Shown here in pieces: positions 1 to 7,227 of a DNA stretch of 13,646 bases. Source of the stretch: Lutibacter sp. GTDB lineage: Bacteria > Bacteroidota > Bacteroidia > Flavobacteriales > Flavobacteriaceae. The stretch lies in contig SDWL01000025.1 in NCBI GenBank assembly GCA_004195315.1, positions 1 to 13,646 on the forward strand, in the 5' to 3' direction. The notes beneath the pieces were generated by a model. The model searched no databases. It was not told where the DNA came from and was given only the letters and a program-made list of their open reading frames with translations. Within the stretch, counting starts at the first letter, position 1; every line of letters begins with the position of its first letter. A program made the position numbers and the translations under genes.

Positions 1-19
1 AGATGTGTATAAGAGACAG
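1..19. other. Tn5/Nextera mosaic-end adapter (non-genomic)
   Basis: The first 19 bases, AGATGTGTATAAGAGACAG, are identical to the Tn5 transposase mosaic end used in tagmentation libraries. They sit exactly at the window edge, and the reading frame of the kinase gene becomes recognisable immediately after them. This is library adapter left on a contig or read end, not a biological transposon. The last adapter base G also serves as the first base of the GGA codon of the kinase G2 box, so the true genomic join is at 19/20. Confidence 0.95.
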
Positions 20-579
20 GACTAGGATTGTCTATTGCAAAAGAAAACACAGAGTTATTAGGTGGCGAAATTTCAGTAAAATCTGAAATGATGGAAGGTG
101 CAACATTTTTTGTGAACATACCTTTTAAACCCGTTTATGGTACAATTGAAACTGAAGAAAATAATGATAAATTTATTATTTTAATTGCTGAAGATGAGGA
201 GGTTAATTATATCTATCTTGAAACAATATTAAAAGATATTATGAAATTAAATTGTGATATTTTACATGCTAAAAATGGGCGAGAGGCTGTAGATATTTGC
301 CAAAGCAACATAGCAATTGATATTGTATTAATGGATTTAAAAATGCCAGTTTTAAATGGCTTTCTAGCTACAAAGCAAATACGAAAATTCCGTCCTTACT
401 TACCTATAATTGCACAAACAGCATATTCAACTATTGAAGACAGAAAAGAAGCTATCAATATTGGTTGTAACGATTTTATTTCAAAACCAATAGAAAAAGA
501 AGTTATAATGAATGTGATTGATAATTTTTTAACAAAAAAACTAGCTAAATTTTCTTACTTAAAACATAAAAGTATATAA
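20..579 (+). CDS. Hybrid sensor histidine kinase, C-terminal fragment (HATPase end + receiver)
   Basis: This is the 3' end of a hybrid two-component kinase; the 5' part lies outside the window. In frame from the adapter junction it reads GLGLSIAKE, the G2 box of the HATPase_c ATP lid, followed by the usual closing strands (GGEISVKSE, GATFFVNIPF). A receiver domain follows at about residues 49-168, counting the TTG codon at 28 as residue 1. It has the acidic pair E55/D56, the phospho-acceptor D103 in LMDLKMP, T131 and the conserved lysine K153 in SKP, so the receiver looks functional. By family knowledge the kinase autophosphorylates on a His upstream and passes phosphate to this Asp. The TTG at 28 is an interior codon, not a start. 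No HTH or HPt domain follows. The stop lies about 20 bases from the end of a degraded lactonase gene on the other strand, and I see no clear terminator hairpin between them. The signal sensed cannot be told from this fragment. Confidence 0.9.
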
Positions 580-598
580 GAATTTTTTGCACCATTTT

Positions 599-869
599 AG
601 CACTTACAAAACCACTATTAGTATTCTCAAAATCAGTAACTTCAACTTACGGCATATAAAAATTTTCTATTGGTAGAATAGGATAAAAACGATGTATTTG
701 TAAGTTTTGCAACTAATTTTTGGCTGCTAATCTCACCTGTTTCAATGTCAAAATCAAAACAATAAATACCTTCGCTTGTTTCATCTGTATAAGTACTAAC
801 ATTGAGCGGAATATTTTGAGCGTTACCAATAAATGCCAGACCTAAAGAAATTATATAAAAAAATTTCAT
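599..869 (-). pseudogene. Truncated, frameshifted lactonase-family (6-phosphogluconolactonase-like) remnant
   Basis: From an ATG at 869 the frame encodes a signal peptide (MKFFYIISLGLAFIGNAQ, probable cleavage after Gln18). The first beta-propeller blade of the Lactonase/YbhE family (PF10282) follows: STYTDETSEGIYCFDFD, then FLSYSTNRKFLYAVS. The frame stops at TGA (642-644). Removing one base of the AA pair at 644-645 restores EVTDFENTNSGFVSA, the expected family continuation, down to about 599. After that the similarity ends. Intact members are usually about 350-400 residues with seven blades, so less than a quarter is left and it could not fold as a propeller. It lies 15 bases downstream of the small gene at 885-1286 and would be co-transcribed with it. 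The frameshift alone could be a sequencing error, but the loss of the remainder next to the kinase gene end cannot be. I judge it a decayed gene. Confidence 0.75.
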
Positions 870-884
870 AGGTAAAAAAGTTTT

Positions 885-1286
885 TTACTTTACTAAAATA
901 CCACGTTTATTCAACAAAGGAATGTTTCGTAAAGCTCCTTCTTTAATTGAGCCCTTTTCAAACAAATATTTTTTGTCAAATAGTTGGTTGCCTTCAAAAA
1001 AAGTAACTTTAAAAAAGTTTGAAATTTTTAAAACTTCCCCTTGTAATAATTCAATTTTAGCGAATGACTTTGCAGGAAGTTTTTCAATTTTCTTACGCAT
1101 TAATGAAGTTTCCAATAGTTTATCTTCATCATAGCCTTTTGAAACAATTAAAACCATTTCTATAGCAACTTCTTTGTTGTTAATAATATATGCATTCCAA
1201 TCTTCACATTGAAATTCATCGTTATATTCTTTAACAACAGCTATAAATACGTTTTCAACTTCTGGTATTTGAATGTCCTTTTTCAT
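885..1286 (-). CDS. Conserved hypothetical protein of Flavobacteriaceae, 133 aa
   Basis: This is a small soluble protein with no signal peptide or membrane segment. It begins MKKDIQIPEV at an ATG and is rich in Lys and Glu. It alternates beta-like strands (VENVFIAVV, NAYIINNKEVAIEMVLIVSKG) with SFAKIELLQ and FKVTFFEGNQLFDKKYLFEKGSI, so a compact beta-rich fold is likely. I recognise the pattern as a family found in flavobacteria just downstream of pheS. Such proteins are sometimes labelled 'phenylalanyl-tRNA synthetase subunit alpha', probably by transfer from the neighbour. It has no class II synthetase motif and no known catalytic motif, so that name is not supported. Its ATG follows the pheS terminator U-tract by only 9 nt, so expression probably depends on read-through or on a promoter I could not identify. 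Function unknown. Confidence 0.8.
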   Translation of the reverse strand: MKKDIQIPEVENVFIAVVKEYNDEFQCEDWNAYIINNKEVAIEMVLIVSKGYDEDKLLETSLMRKKIEKLPAKSFAKIELLQGEVLKISNFFKVTFFEGNQLFDKKYLFEKGSIKEGALRNIPLLNKRGILVK

Positions 1287-1292
1287 GAAAAT

Positions 1293-1324
1293 TTTAAAAA
1301 AAATTCCGCCAAAGAGCGGAATTT
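1293..1324 (-). terminator. Intrinsic terminator after pheS
   Basis: A perfect 9-bp inverted repeat, AAATTCCGC (1301-1309) and GCGGAATTT (1316-1324), encloses a 6-base loop. On the minus strand it is followed by eight consecutive T (complement of 1296-1303, the first three within the stem). It starts 6 bases after the pheS stop codon. GC-rich stem, short loop and U-tract make a standard rho-independent terminator. The next gene on the same strand starts at 1286, immediately past the U-tract. Confidence 0.85.
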
Positions 1325-1329
1325 GTAAA

Positions 1330-2349
1330 TTATATTATTGATTTAAATTGCTCTAAAAAACGAACATCGTTTTCATAAAACATTCTAATATCAGGTATTT
1401 GATATAATAACATGGCAATACGTTCAATTCCCATTCCAAAGGCATAACCAGAATAAATTTCAGGGTCAATGTTTGTATTTTTAAGAACGTTTGGATCTAC
1501 CATACCGCAACCCATAATTTCTAACCACCCGGTACCTTTTGTAATTTTATAATCGGTTTCAGTTTCTAATCCCCAATAAATATCAACTTCAGCACTTGGT
1601 TCTGTAAATGGAAAGTATGATGGGCGTAGACGAATTTTAGATTTCCCAAACATTTCTTTAGTAAAATACAATAGCGTTTGTTTTAAATCGGCAAAAGAAA
1701 CATCGGTATCAATATATAAACCTTCAACTTGATGAAATATACAATGTGCACGAGCAGAAATATCTTCGTTTCTAAACACACGACCTGGAGAAATTGTTCT
1801 AATAGGTGGCTTATTATTTTCCATGTAGCGTACTTGCACAGAAGATGTGTGTGTACGTAATAATAAATCAGGATTTTTTTCTATAAAAAAAGTATCCTGC
1901 ATATCACGAGCTGGGTGATATTCTGGTAAGTTAAGTGCCGTAAAGTTATGCCAGTCATCTTCAATTTCAGGGCCTTCAGAAACCGTAAAACCAATGCGAG
2001 AAAACACATCAATAATTTTGTTTCTAACTAAGGAAATAGGATGGCGAGAACCCAATTCAATAGGTTCAGATGGGCGAGTTAAATCACCATAAAATCCTTT
2101 TTGCTCAGTTGCATTTTCTAAAATACCTTTTAGATTAGTTACTTTATCTTGAGCTGAATTTTTTAAGATATTTAAAGCTTGCCCAAAATCTTTTCTTTCT
2201 GCAGGCGCAACGTTTTTAAATTCCTCAAATAAATCGCTTAGCAATCCTTTTTTACCTAAGAATTTAATTCTAAAAGTTTCAATTTCATCTTTAGTAGTTG
2301 CATTAAATGCGTTTACTTCACCAATCAGTTCTTTTACTTTATCTAACAT
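1330..2349 (-). CDS. pheS: Phenylalanine--tRNA ligase alpha subunit
   Basis: This is the catalytic alpha subunit of the cytoplasmic alpha2beta2 phenylalanyl-tRNA synthetase, which charges tRNA-Phe using ATP. It is 339 residues from the ATG at 2349, normal for bacterial PheS. The N-terminal part (about 1-85) is the helical coiled-coil arm that contacts tRNA. The class II core follows, with HPARDMQDTF at about 145-154, motif 2 around 191-213 (FRNEDISARAHCIFHQVEGL) and motif 3 GYAFGMGIERIAMLLY at about 301-316. In motif 3 the small Ala of GYAFG lines the phenylalanine pocket. TGWLEIMGCGMVDPNVL is the usual signature before motif 3. An in-frame TTG at 2373 would add eight residues (MQPNFIYK), but the A-rich stretch before the ATG and the family N-terminus (MLDKVKEL) favour 2349. 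pheT is not adjacent, which is common in Bacteroidota. A terminator follows directly. Confidence 0.96.
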   Translation of the reverse strand: MLDKVKELIGEVNAFNATTKDEIETFRIKFLGKKGLLSDLFEEFKNVAPAERKDFGQALNILKNSAQDKVTNLKGILENATEQKGFYGDLTRPSEPIELGSRHPISLVRNKIIDVFSRIGFTVSEGPEIEDDWHNFTALNLPEYHPARDMQDTFFIEKNPDLLLRTHTSSVQVRYMENNKPPIRTISPGRVFRNEDISARAHCIFHQVEGLYIDTDVSFADLKQTLLYFTKEMFGKSKIRLRPSYFPFTEPSAEVDIYWGLETETDYKITKGTGWLEIMGCGMVDPNVLKNTNIDPEIYSGYAFGMGIERIAMLLYQIPDIRMFYENDVRFLEQFKSII

Positions 2350-2474
2350 TTTATATATAAAATTAGGCTGCAAATTTAAACAATTTTATTTTGAAAAAAA
2401 GAATAAGTATTCTAAAGGTGCTTATTGATTTTAACAAGAGAAAAATTAGTTTAAAGTGTATTAGATTTTAATGT

Positions 2475-2495
2475 TACTATTTTTTTAAAATAGTA
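2475..2495. repeat. Perfect AT-rich inverted repeat in the divergent pheS promoter region
   Basis: TACTATTTT (2475-2483), a TTT spacer and AAAATAGTA (2487-2495) form a perfect 9-bp palindrome. It lies about 90 bases before the gene at 2587 and 126 bases before pheS. No U-tract follows on either strand, so it is not a typical terminator. It could be an operator or a hairpin near the 5' end of the pheS transcript. It could also be chance in very AT-rich DNA. Confidence 0.35.
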
Positions 2496-2504
2496 CTTTA
2501 ATGG

Positions 2505-2512
2505 CAAAACTA
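2505..2512 (-). promoter_or_regulatory. Candidate -7 element for pheS (TAGTTTTG)
   Basis: On the minus strand TAGTTTTG matches the Bacteroidota -7 consensus TAnnTTTG. Transcription would begin near 2498 and leave a leader of about 150 nt before pheS. I find no TTG at the expected -33 position, so support is only the one box. The 2350-2586 interval is otherwise non-coding and must hold promoters for both divergent genes. I found no convincing box for the rightward gene. Confidence 0.3.
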
Positions 2513-2586
2513 ATTAATCTAATTAAAAGCATTTAAATTTATGGTTAAAATTATATCTTGCATAGATTAACAAAGTCACTTAAATA

Positions 2587-5500
2587 ATGAAAAATCCTTT
2601 ACCTGATTTAAAAGCATATGAGTTTGAAGATGTTGCCTTTAATGAGTTAATGCAAAATAGAGTTAATAAAATTTTGATTGTTTGTTCTAACTACGATTAT
2701 TATATGTTAGAAGAAGACGGTAGAATTGATGAACGAATTTTCAATGAATATACGGCTTTAAATTTAAGGTATCCACCAAACTTTGTACACGCTAATTCTG
2801 CTAAAAGAGCTATAAAAATGTTAGAATCTAATAAAATAGATTTGGTGATTACTTGGTTAGATATTGGTAATTATAAAGCATTTGAAACGTCACAACAAAT
2901 AAAAGAAGCGTTCCCAAATGTTCCAATAGCAGCACTTAGCCACTATTCTTCTGAATTAAGAAAAAAGGTTTTAAGAGCAAATACTGGAATTATAGATTTT
3001 GTTTTTCATTGGAATGGAAATGTTGATATTTTTTTAGCCATTATTAAATTAACTGAAGACAGAATGAATGCTGAAAATGATATCAATAAAATTGGTGTTA
3101 AAGCTATTTTATTGGTTGAAGATTCTATGCGGTTTTATTCAAGGTATTTACCAATTATATATAAAATTATAGTAAAACAAACTCACTCTTTCATGTCTGA
3201 AGGATTAAATGAGCATCGTGGAATGATGTTAATGAGAGGTCGTCCAAAAATTTTGTTAGCTACAAATTATGAAGAAGGAATGTTGCTGTTTGAAAAATAT
3301 CAACACAATCTTTTAGGTGTTATTTCAGATGTTAGTTATTATAAAGAAGGTAAACGAGATGTACATGCCGGGTTTGAATTTCTAAAATATGTTAGAAGTT
3401 TAGAGCGTTATTTTCCTTTTTTAATTCAATCTTCAGATAATGAAAACGGAAAAATAGCTTTAGAATTAAAAGGTAAATTTTTATATAAACATTCTGAGAT
3501 ACTAGGACAGGAACTTAAAAAATTCATTACAAAATATTTTTCTTTTGGTGCTTTTGAATTTTGGGATCCAAAACAAATGAAAGTTTTAGCGAAAGTTAAT
3601 GATTTAAATAATTTTCAAAAAGCATTACATATTGTTACAGGAGACTCTATTGAGTACCATGCTAAAAGAGGTGAATTTTCAAAATGGTTAAAGTCAAGAG
3701 CTTTATTTCCATTAGCAAATTTATTTAGCAAAGTAGAATATGAAGATTTTAATGATACTGAGCATATTAAAGAATTTTTATTAAAAGCTATTAAAGCATA
3801 TAGACGTTTTAGATCTAGAGGTGTTATTGCAAAATTTGACAAGGATAAATACGATGAATATCTTGGTTTTTCAAGAATAGGAGAAGGATCTTTAGGAGGA
3901 AAAGGACGTGGTTTAGCATTTATAGATTCTTTTTTAAAACGTAATAGATTGTTTCATAAATACCAAGATGTTACTATTTCAATACCTCGTACTGTTGTGA
4001 TAAGCACTGATATTTTTGATGAGTTTATGGAAACCCATGAATTAATAGATTTTGTTGCAAACTGTGATAGTGATGATGCAATTCTAGCTAAATTCATATC
4101 AAAACCATTACCAAAATGGGTTTTAGAAGATATTCAGGCTTTTTTAGCTATAACAACTTCACCTATTGCTGTACGTTCTTCAAGTGTTTTAGAAGATTCA
4201 CACTACCAACCATTTGCTGGTGTTTTTGCTACATACATGATTCCAAATACTGAAATGGAAAAAATGCTAATAATGGTGTCTAAAGCTGTTAAATCAGTAA
4301 TAGCATCAGCTTTTTTCCAAAGTAGTAAATCATATTTAAAAGCCACTTCTCATTCTATTGAAGAAGATAAAATGGCTATTATTTTACAAGAAGTTACAGG
4401 TAAACAATATAATGATGTTTATTATCCAAATATATCTGGTGTTGCACGTTCTATTAATTTTTATCCAATTGGAAGCGAGTTACCAAATGAAGGTATTGCA
4501 AATATAGCACTAGGTTTAGGTGAAATTATTGTTGGCGGCGGACGTGCTTTACGATTTTCACCTGCACATCCCAAAAAAGTTCTTCAACTATCTTCACCAG
4601 ATTCTACACAACGTGATACACAAAAGTATTTTTATGGTTTAGATATGGACCCTGATAGTTATAAAGCTTCAACTAATGAATCTATCAATAAAAAGAAAAT
4701 AACCATTAGAGGTGCTGAAAAACATGGATCTTTAAAATTTGTAGCTTCAACCTATGATTTACAAAATAACATAATAAAACCGGGTGTTCTACATGATGGT
4801 ATTAGAGTTGTAACTTTTGATAATATATTAAAATACAACACATTTCCATTACCTGAAATTTTACAGGAGTTATTAAGAATAGGGCAACGCGAAATGAGAA
4901 ACCCAATTGAAATAGAATTTGCGGTTAAATTAGATGTACCAACAGGGCAACCAAAAGAGTTTAGTTTTTTACAAATTAGGCCCATTATAGAAAGTTATGA
5001 AGCTACAAGTGAACTACCTGAGAATATTGATATCAAAGACACTATAATATATTCAGAATCAGCTTTAGGAAATGGAAAATATGAAGATATTTATGATTTC
5101 GTTTATGTTAAGCCTGAGACTTTTAATAGTTCAAATACAAGAGAAATTGCTGCAGCTGTTGAAAAAATGAACAAAAAGTTTATTGAATTAGATAAAAAAT
5201 ATGTTTTAGTTGGTCCTGGAAGATGGGGATCAAGTGATCCTTGGTTAGGAATCCCTGTAATTTGGCCTCAAATATCTGCTGCAAAAATAATTGTTGAAGC
5301 TGGGTTAAATGATTTTAGAATTGACCCAAGTCAGGGTACTCATTTTTTCCAAAATTTAACATCATTTAAGGTTGGGTATTTAACAATTAACCCTTTTATT
5401 AATGATGGATTTTTAGACTTAGAATACCTAAATAAACAAGAAGCTTGTTGTGAAGATGAATATTTAAGACATATTTGTTTTGAAGAACCAATAACTATAA

Positions 5501-5616
5501 TTATTGAAGGTAAAACTAATAAAGCTGCAATCTTTAAGAAAGGTTATAAATTAGATAATAATAATGAGGCATTGGAAGATTCAAAGGAAGATTTACCACC
5601 AGATGGTTTTATGTAA
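2587..5616 (+). CDS. Receiver-receiver-PPDK_N protein (orphan PEP/pyruvate-binding-type ATP-binding domain), 1009 aa
   Basis: This is a large soluble protein usually labelled PEP synthase-like or PEP/pyruvate-binding in Bacteroidota. Residues about 27-158 form a receiver-like fold with no phospho-acceptor (Trp90 stands where Asp should be). Residues about 171-318 form a second receiver-like domain with E178/D179, D248 in VISDVSYY, S282/S283 and K301, plus an enlarged region between the first and third strands. From about 430 to 800 lies the ATP-grasp-like nucleotide-binding domain of dikinases (PPDK_N, PF01326): SLGGKGRGLAF with K439, IAVRSSSVLED with R530, EIEFAV with E777 and FSFLQIRPI with Q796/R798. 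These are the ATP-site positions, so ATP binding is likely. About 815-985 is a C-terminal domain I cannot assign, with VGPGRWGSSDPWLG (875-888) and SQGTHFFQNL. There is no GGxTSHAAI-type phosphohistidine loop and no TIM-barrel, so PEP or phosphate-dikinase synthesis is not expected. A phospho-controlled ATP-dependent ligase or phosphotransferase is an inference only. Confidence 0.85.
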   Translation: MKNPLPDLKAYEFEDVAFNELMQNRVNKILIVCSNYDYYMLEEDGRIDERIFNEYTALNLRYPPNFVHANSAKRAIKMLESNKIDLVITWLDIGNYKAFETSQQIKEAFPNVPIAALSHYSSELRKKVLRANTGIIDFVFHWNGNVDIFLAIIKLTEDRMNAENDINKIGVKAILLVEDSMRFYSRYLPIIYKIIVKQTHSFMSEGLNEHRGMMLMRGRPKILLATNYEEGMLLFEKYQHNLLGVISDVSYYKEGKRDVHAGFEFLKYVRSLERYFPFLIQSSDNENGKIALELKGKFLYKHSEILGQELKKFITKYFSFGAFEFWDPKQMKVLAKVNDLNNFQKALHIVTGDSIEYHAKRGEFSKWLKSRALFPLANLFSKVEYEDFNDTEHIKEFLLKAIKAYRRFRSRGVIAKFDKDKYDEYLGFSRIGEGSLGGKGRGLAFIDSFLKRNRLFHKYQDVTISIPRTVVISTDIFDEFMETHELIDFVANCDSDDAILAKFISKPLPKWVLEDIQAFLAITTSPIAVRSSSVLEDSHYQPFAGVFATYMIPNTEMEKMLIMVSKAVKSVIASAFFQSSKSYLKATSHSIEEDKMAIILQEVTGKQYNDVYYPNISGVARSINFYPIGSELPNEGIANIALGLGEIIVGGGRALRFSPAHPKKVLQLSSPDSTQRDTQKYFYGLDMDPDSYKASTNESINKKKITIRGAEKHGSLKFVASTYDLQNNIIKPGVLHDGIRVVTFDNILKYNTFPLPEILQELLRIGQREMRNPIEIEFAVKLDVPTGQPKEFSFLQIRPIIESYEATSELPENIDIKDTIIYSESALGNGKYEDIYDFVYVKPETFNSSNTREIAAAVEKMNKKFIELDKKYVLVGPGRWGSSDPWLGIPVIWPQISAAKIIVEAGLNDFRIDPSQGTHFFQNLTSFKVGYLTINPFINDGFLDLEYLNKQEACCEDEYLRHICFEEPITIIIEGKTNKAAIFKKGYKLDNNNEALEDSKEDLPPDGFM

Positions 5617-5655
5617 TTTGTATTTATAAAATTTAAATCACTAAAATAGTTGGTA

Positions 5656-5663
5656 TAGATTTG
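5656..5663 (+). promoter_or_regulatory. Candidate distal -7 element upstream of gdhA (TAGATTTG)
   Basis: TAGATTTG matches TAnnTTTG and lies 40 bases after the stop of the receiver-PPDK_N gene. It has no TTG at the -33 position, and the leader to gdhA would be about 160 nt. It could be a second, distal start for gdhA or a chance match. Confidence 0.22.
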
Positions 5664-5778
5664 ACAATATAGAGACGGACGGAAGGGCTTATAATTTACT
5701 TTTAACAAAGTATTGCAACATAAATTACAGAAAGTTAAAAATTTACATTTTTTTACTTAAAAATGAGTTTAATATCAT

Positions 5779-5786
5779 TATTTTTG
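5779..5786 (+). promoter_or_regulatory. Candidate -7 element of gdhA (TATTTTTG)
   Basis: TATTTTTG is a full match to the Bacteroidota TAnnTTTG box. It lies 45 bases before the gdhA ATG, which would give a leader of about 40 nt, typical for this group. About 22 bases upstream is TTTAC, a weak substitute for the -33 TTG. The 215-base gap 5617-5831 contains no open frame or RNA gene that I can recognise, so gdhA probably has its own promoter here rather than being read from the preceding gene. Confidence 0.42.
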
Positions 5787-5831
5787 TTTAACATTTTAAA
5801 ACAGTTTTAAACATTTATAAATTATAGTATT

Positions 5832-7169
5832 ATGAATATAAAAGAGATATTAAATAACCTTGAAACCAAACATCCAGGCGAACAGGAATATTTACAAGCA
5901 GTACATGAAGTATTAGAGTCTATTGAAGGTATTTATAATGAAAACCCACAATATGAAGCTGCCAAAATTATTGAAAGATTAGTAGAACCTGATCGTATTT
6001 TTACTTTTAGAATTTCCTGGGTAGATGATAATGGTAAAGTTCATGTAAATTTAGGACACAGAATACAATTTAATAATGCTATTGGCCCATACAAAGGAGG
6101 TTTACGTTTACACCCAAGTGTAAATTTAAGTATTCTTAAATTCTTAGGATTTGAACAAACATTTAAAAATGCATTAACTACTTTACCTATGGGAGGTGGA
6201 AAAGGAGGTTCTGACTTTAATCCGAAAGGAAAATCAGATGCTGAAATTATGCGTTTTTGCCAAGCATTTATGTTAGAATTATGGCATGTTATTGGCCCAA
6301 GTACTGATGTTCCAGCTGGAGATATTGGAACTGGAGGTAGAGAAATTGGTTTTATGTATGGAATGTACAAAAAACTACAAAGAGAAAACACAGGTGTTTT
6401 CACAGGTAAAGGCTTAAATTGGGGAGGAAGTTTAATTAGACCTGAAGCAACAGGTTTTGGAGCTGTATATTTCACAAAGGAAATGTTAGATACTAAAAAT
6501 GACACTTTTGAAGGAAAAACAGTTGCTGTTTCTGGTTTTGGAAATGTAGCTTGGGGTGTTGCTTCAAAAGTTTTAGAACTAGGAGGTAAAGTAGTTACTA
6601 TTTCTGGCCCAGATGGATATATTTACGATGAAAAAGGATTAGATGCAGAAAAAATTGATTATTTATTAGAGCTTAGAGCTTCTAATAATGATATTGTATC
6701 GCCTTATGCAGAAGAATTCCCAGGAGCAAAATTTATTGCAGATAAAAAACCTTGGGAAGTTAAATGTGATATCGCTATGCCAAGCGCAATACAAAATGAA
6801 TTAAATGGAGATGATGCAGCAAAATTAGTAGCAAACGGTGTAAAATACATTGTTGAAGTTTCTAATATGGGTTGTACTCCTGAAGCTATTGATTTATTCC
6901 ATAAAAATAAATTACCATTCGCGCCAGGTAAAGCCGCAAATGCTGGTGGTGTAGGAGTTTCTGGTTTAGAAATGTCACAAAATGCAATGAAATTAAACTG
7001 GACTCAAGAAGAAGTTGATGCTAAATTACATCAAATTATGTCTTCTATTCATATAGCTTGTTCTAAATACGGAACACAAGATGATGGTTATATTAACTAT
7101 GTAAAAGGTGCTAATATTGCCGGATTTATTAAAGTTGCTGATGCTATGTTAGATCAAGGTATCGTTTAA
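5832..7169 (+). CDS. gdhA: Glutamate dehydrogenase, hexameric, probably NADP-specific
   Basis: The enzyme catalyses the reversible reductive amination of 2-oxoglutarate with ammonia to glutamate in the cytoplasm. At 445 residues it has the length of the hexameric bacterial GdhA class. The N-terminal substrate domain carries GPYKGGLRLHPSV (85-97) and PMGGGKGGSDFNPKGKS (119-135), in which K124 matches the catalytic lysine. PAGDIGTGGREIG (161-173) follows. The C-terminal Rossmann domain has SGFGNVAWG (234-242), and after the second strand it has SGPDG rather than an acidic residue, which fits NADP(H) preference (inferred). The ending resembles other flavobacterial enzymes. The start ATG follows an AT-rich leader with no strong Shine-Dalgarno. 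A perfect terminator ends the unit, so gdhA is probably monocistronic. Nothing is broken or unusual. Confidence 0.97.
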   Translation: MNIKEILNNLETKHPGEQEYLQAVHEVLESIEGIYNENPQYEAAKIIERLVEPDRIFTFRISWVDDNGKVHVNLGHRIQFNNAIGPYKGGLRLHPSVNLSILKFLGFEQTFKNALTTLPMGGGKGGSDFNPKGKSDAEIMRFCQAFMLELWHVIGPSTDVPAGDIGTGGREIGFMYGMYKKLQRENTGVFTGKGLNWGGSLIRPEATGFGAVYFTKEMLDTKNDTFEGKTVAVSGFGNVAWGVASKVLELGGKVVTISGPDGYIYDEKGLDAEKIDYLLELRASNNDIVSPYAEEFPGAKFIADKKPWEVKCDIAMPSAIQNELNGDDAAKLVANGVKYIVEVSNMGCTPEAIDLFHKNKLPFAPGKAANAGGVGVSGLEMSQNAMKLNWTQEEVDAKLHQIMSSIHIACSKYGTQDDGYINYVKGANIAGFIKVADAMLDQGIV

Positions 7170-7191
7170 TTTAATAAACTTAATATTTTTT

Positions 7192-7225
7192 AAAAAGGGT
7201 TGCTATTTAGCAACCCTTTTTCTTT
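7192..7225 (+). terminator. Intrinsic terminator of gdhA
   Basis: A perfect 13-bp inverted repeat, AAAAAGGGTTGCT (7192-7204) and AGCAACCCTTTTT (7209-7221), encloses an ATTT loop and runs into a T-rich tail. It starts 22 bases after the gdhA stop and lies just before dinB on the same strand. Because the stem is flanked by A on one side and T on the other, it could also work in the opposite direction. Confidence 0.92.
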
Positions 7226-7227
7226 TC

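Noticed and set aside
885..1286. Calling the 133-residue protein a phenylalanyl-tRNA synthetase subunit
   Set aside because: It has none of the class II motifs and a complete pheS lies next to it. The name looks like transfer from the neighbouring gene.
2350..2373. An eight-residue N-terminal extension of PheS from a TTG codon
   Set aside because: Family N-termini begin at MLDKVKEL, and the ATG at 2349 has the A-rich upstream sequence typical of this group.
2363..2437. A Phe-rich reading frame (several TTT/TTC codons) just upstream of pheS, suggesting an attenuation leader peptide
   Set aside because: It has only a TTG start and no terminator/antiterminator hairpin pair beside it. TTT codons are expected in such AT-rich DNA.
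5661..5695. A TTGACA...TATAAT pair resembling a sigma70 promoter upstream of gdhA
   Set aside because: The spacing is 23 bases instead of about 17, and Bacteroidota primary sigma factors do not use this consensus. The overlapping TAGATTTG box is the more relevant match.
6041..6505. A 154-codon open frame on the minus strand inside gdhA
   Set aside because: It is entirely antisense to a well-conserved gene, has a composition expected from the opposite strand's codons, and shows no recognisable domain.
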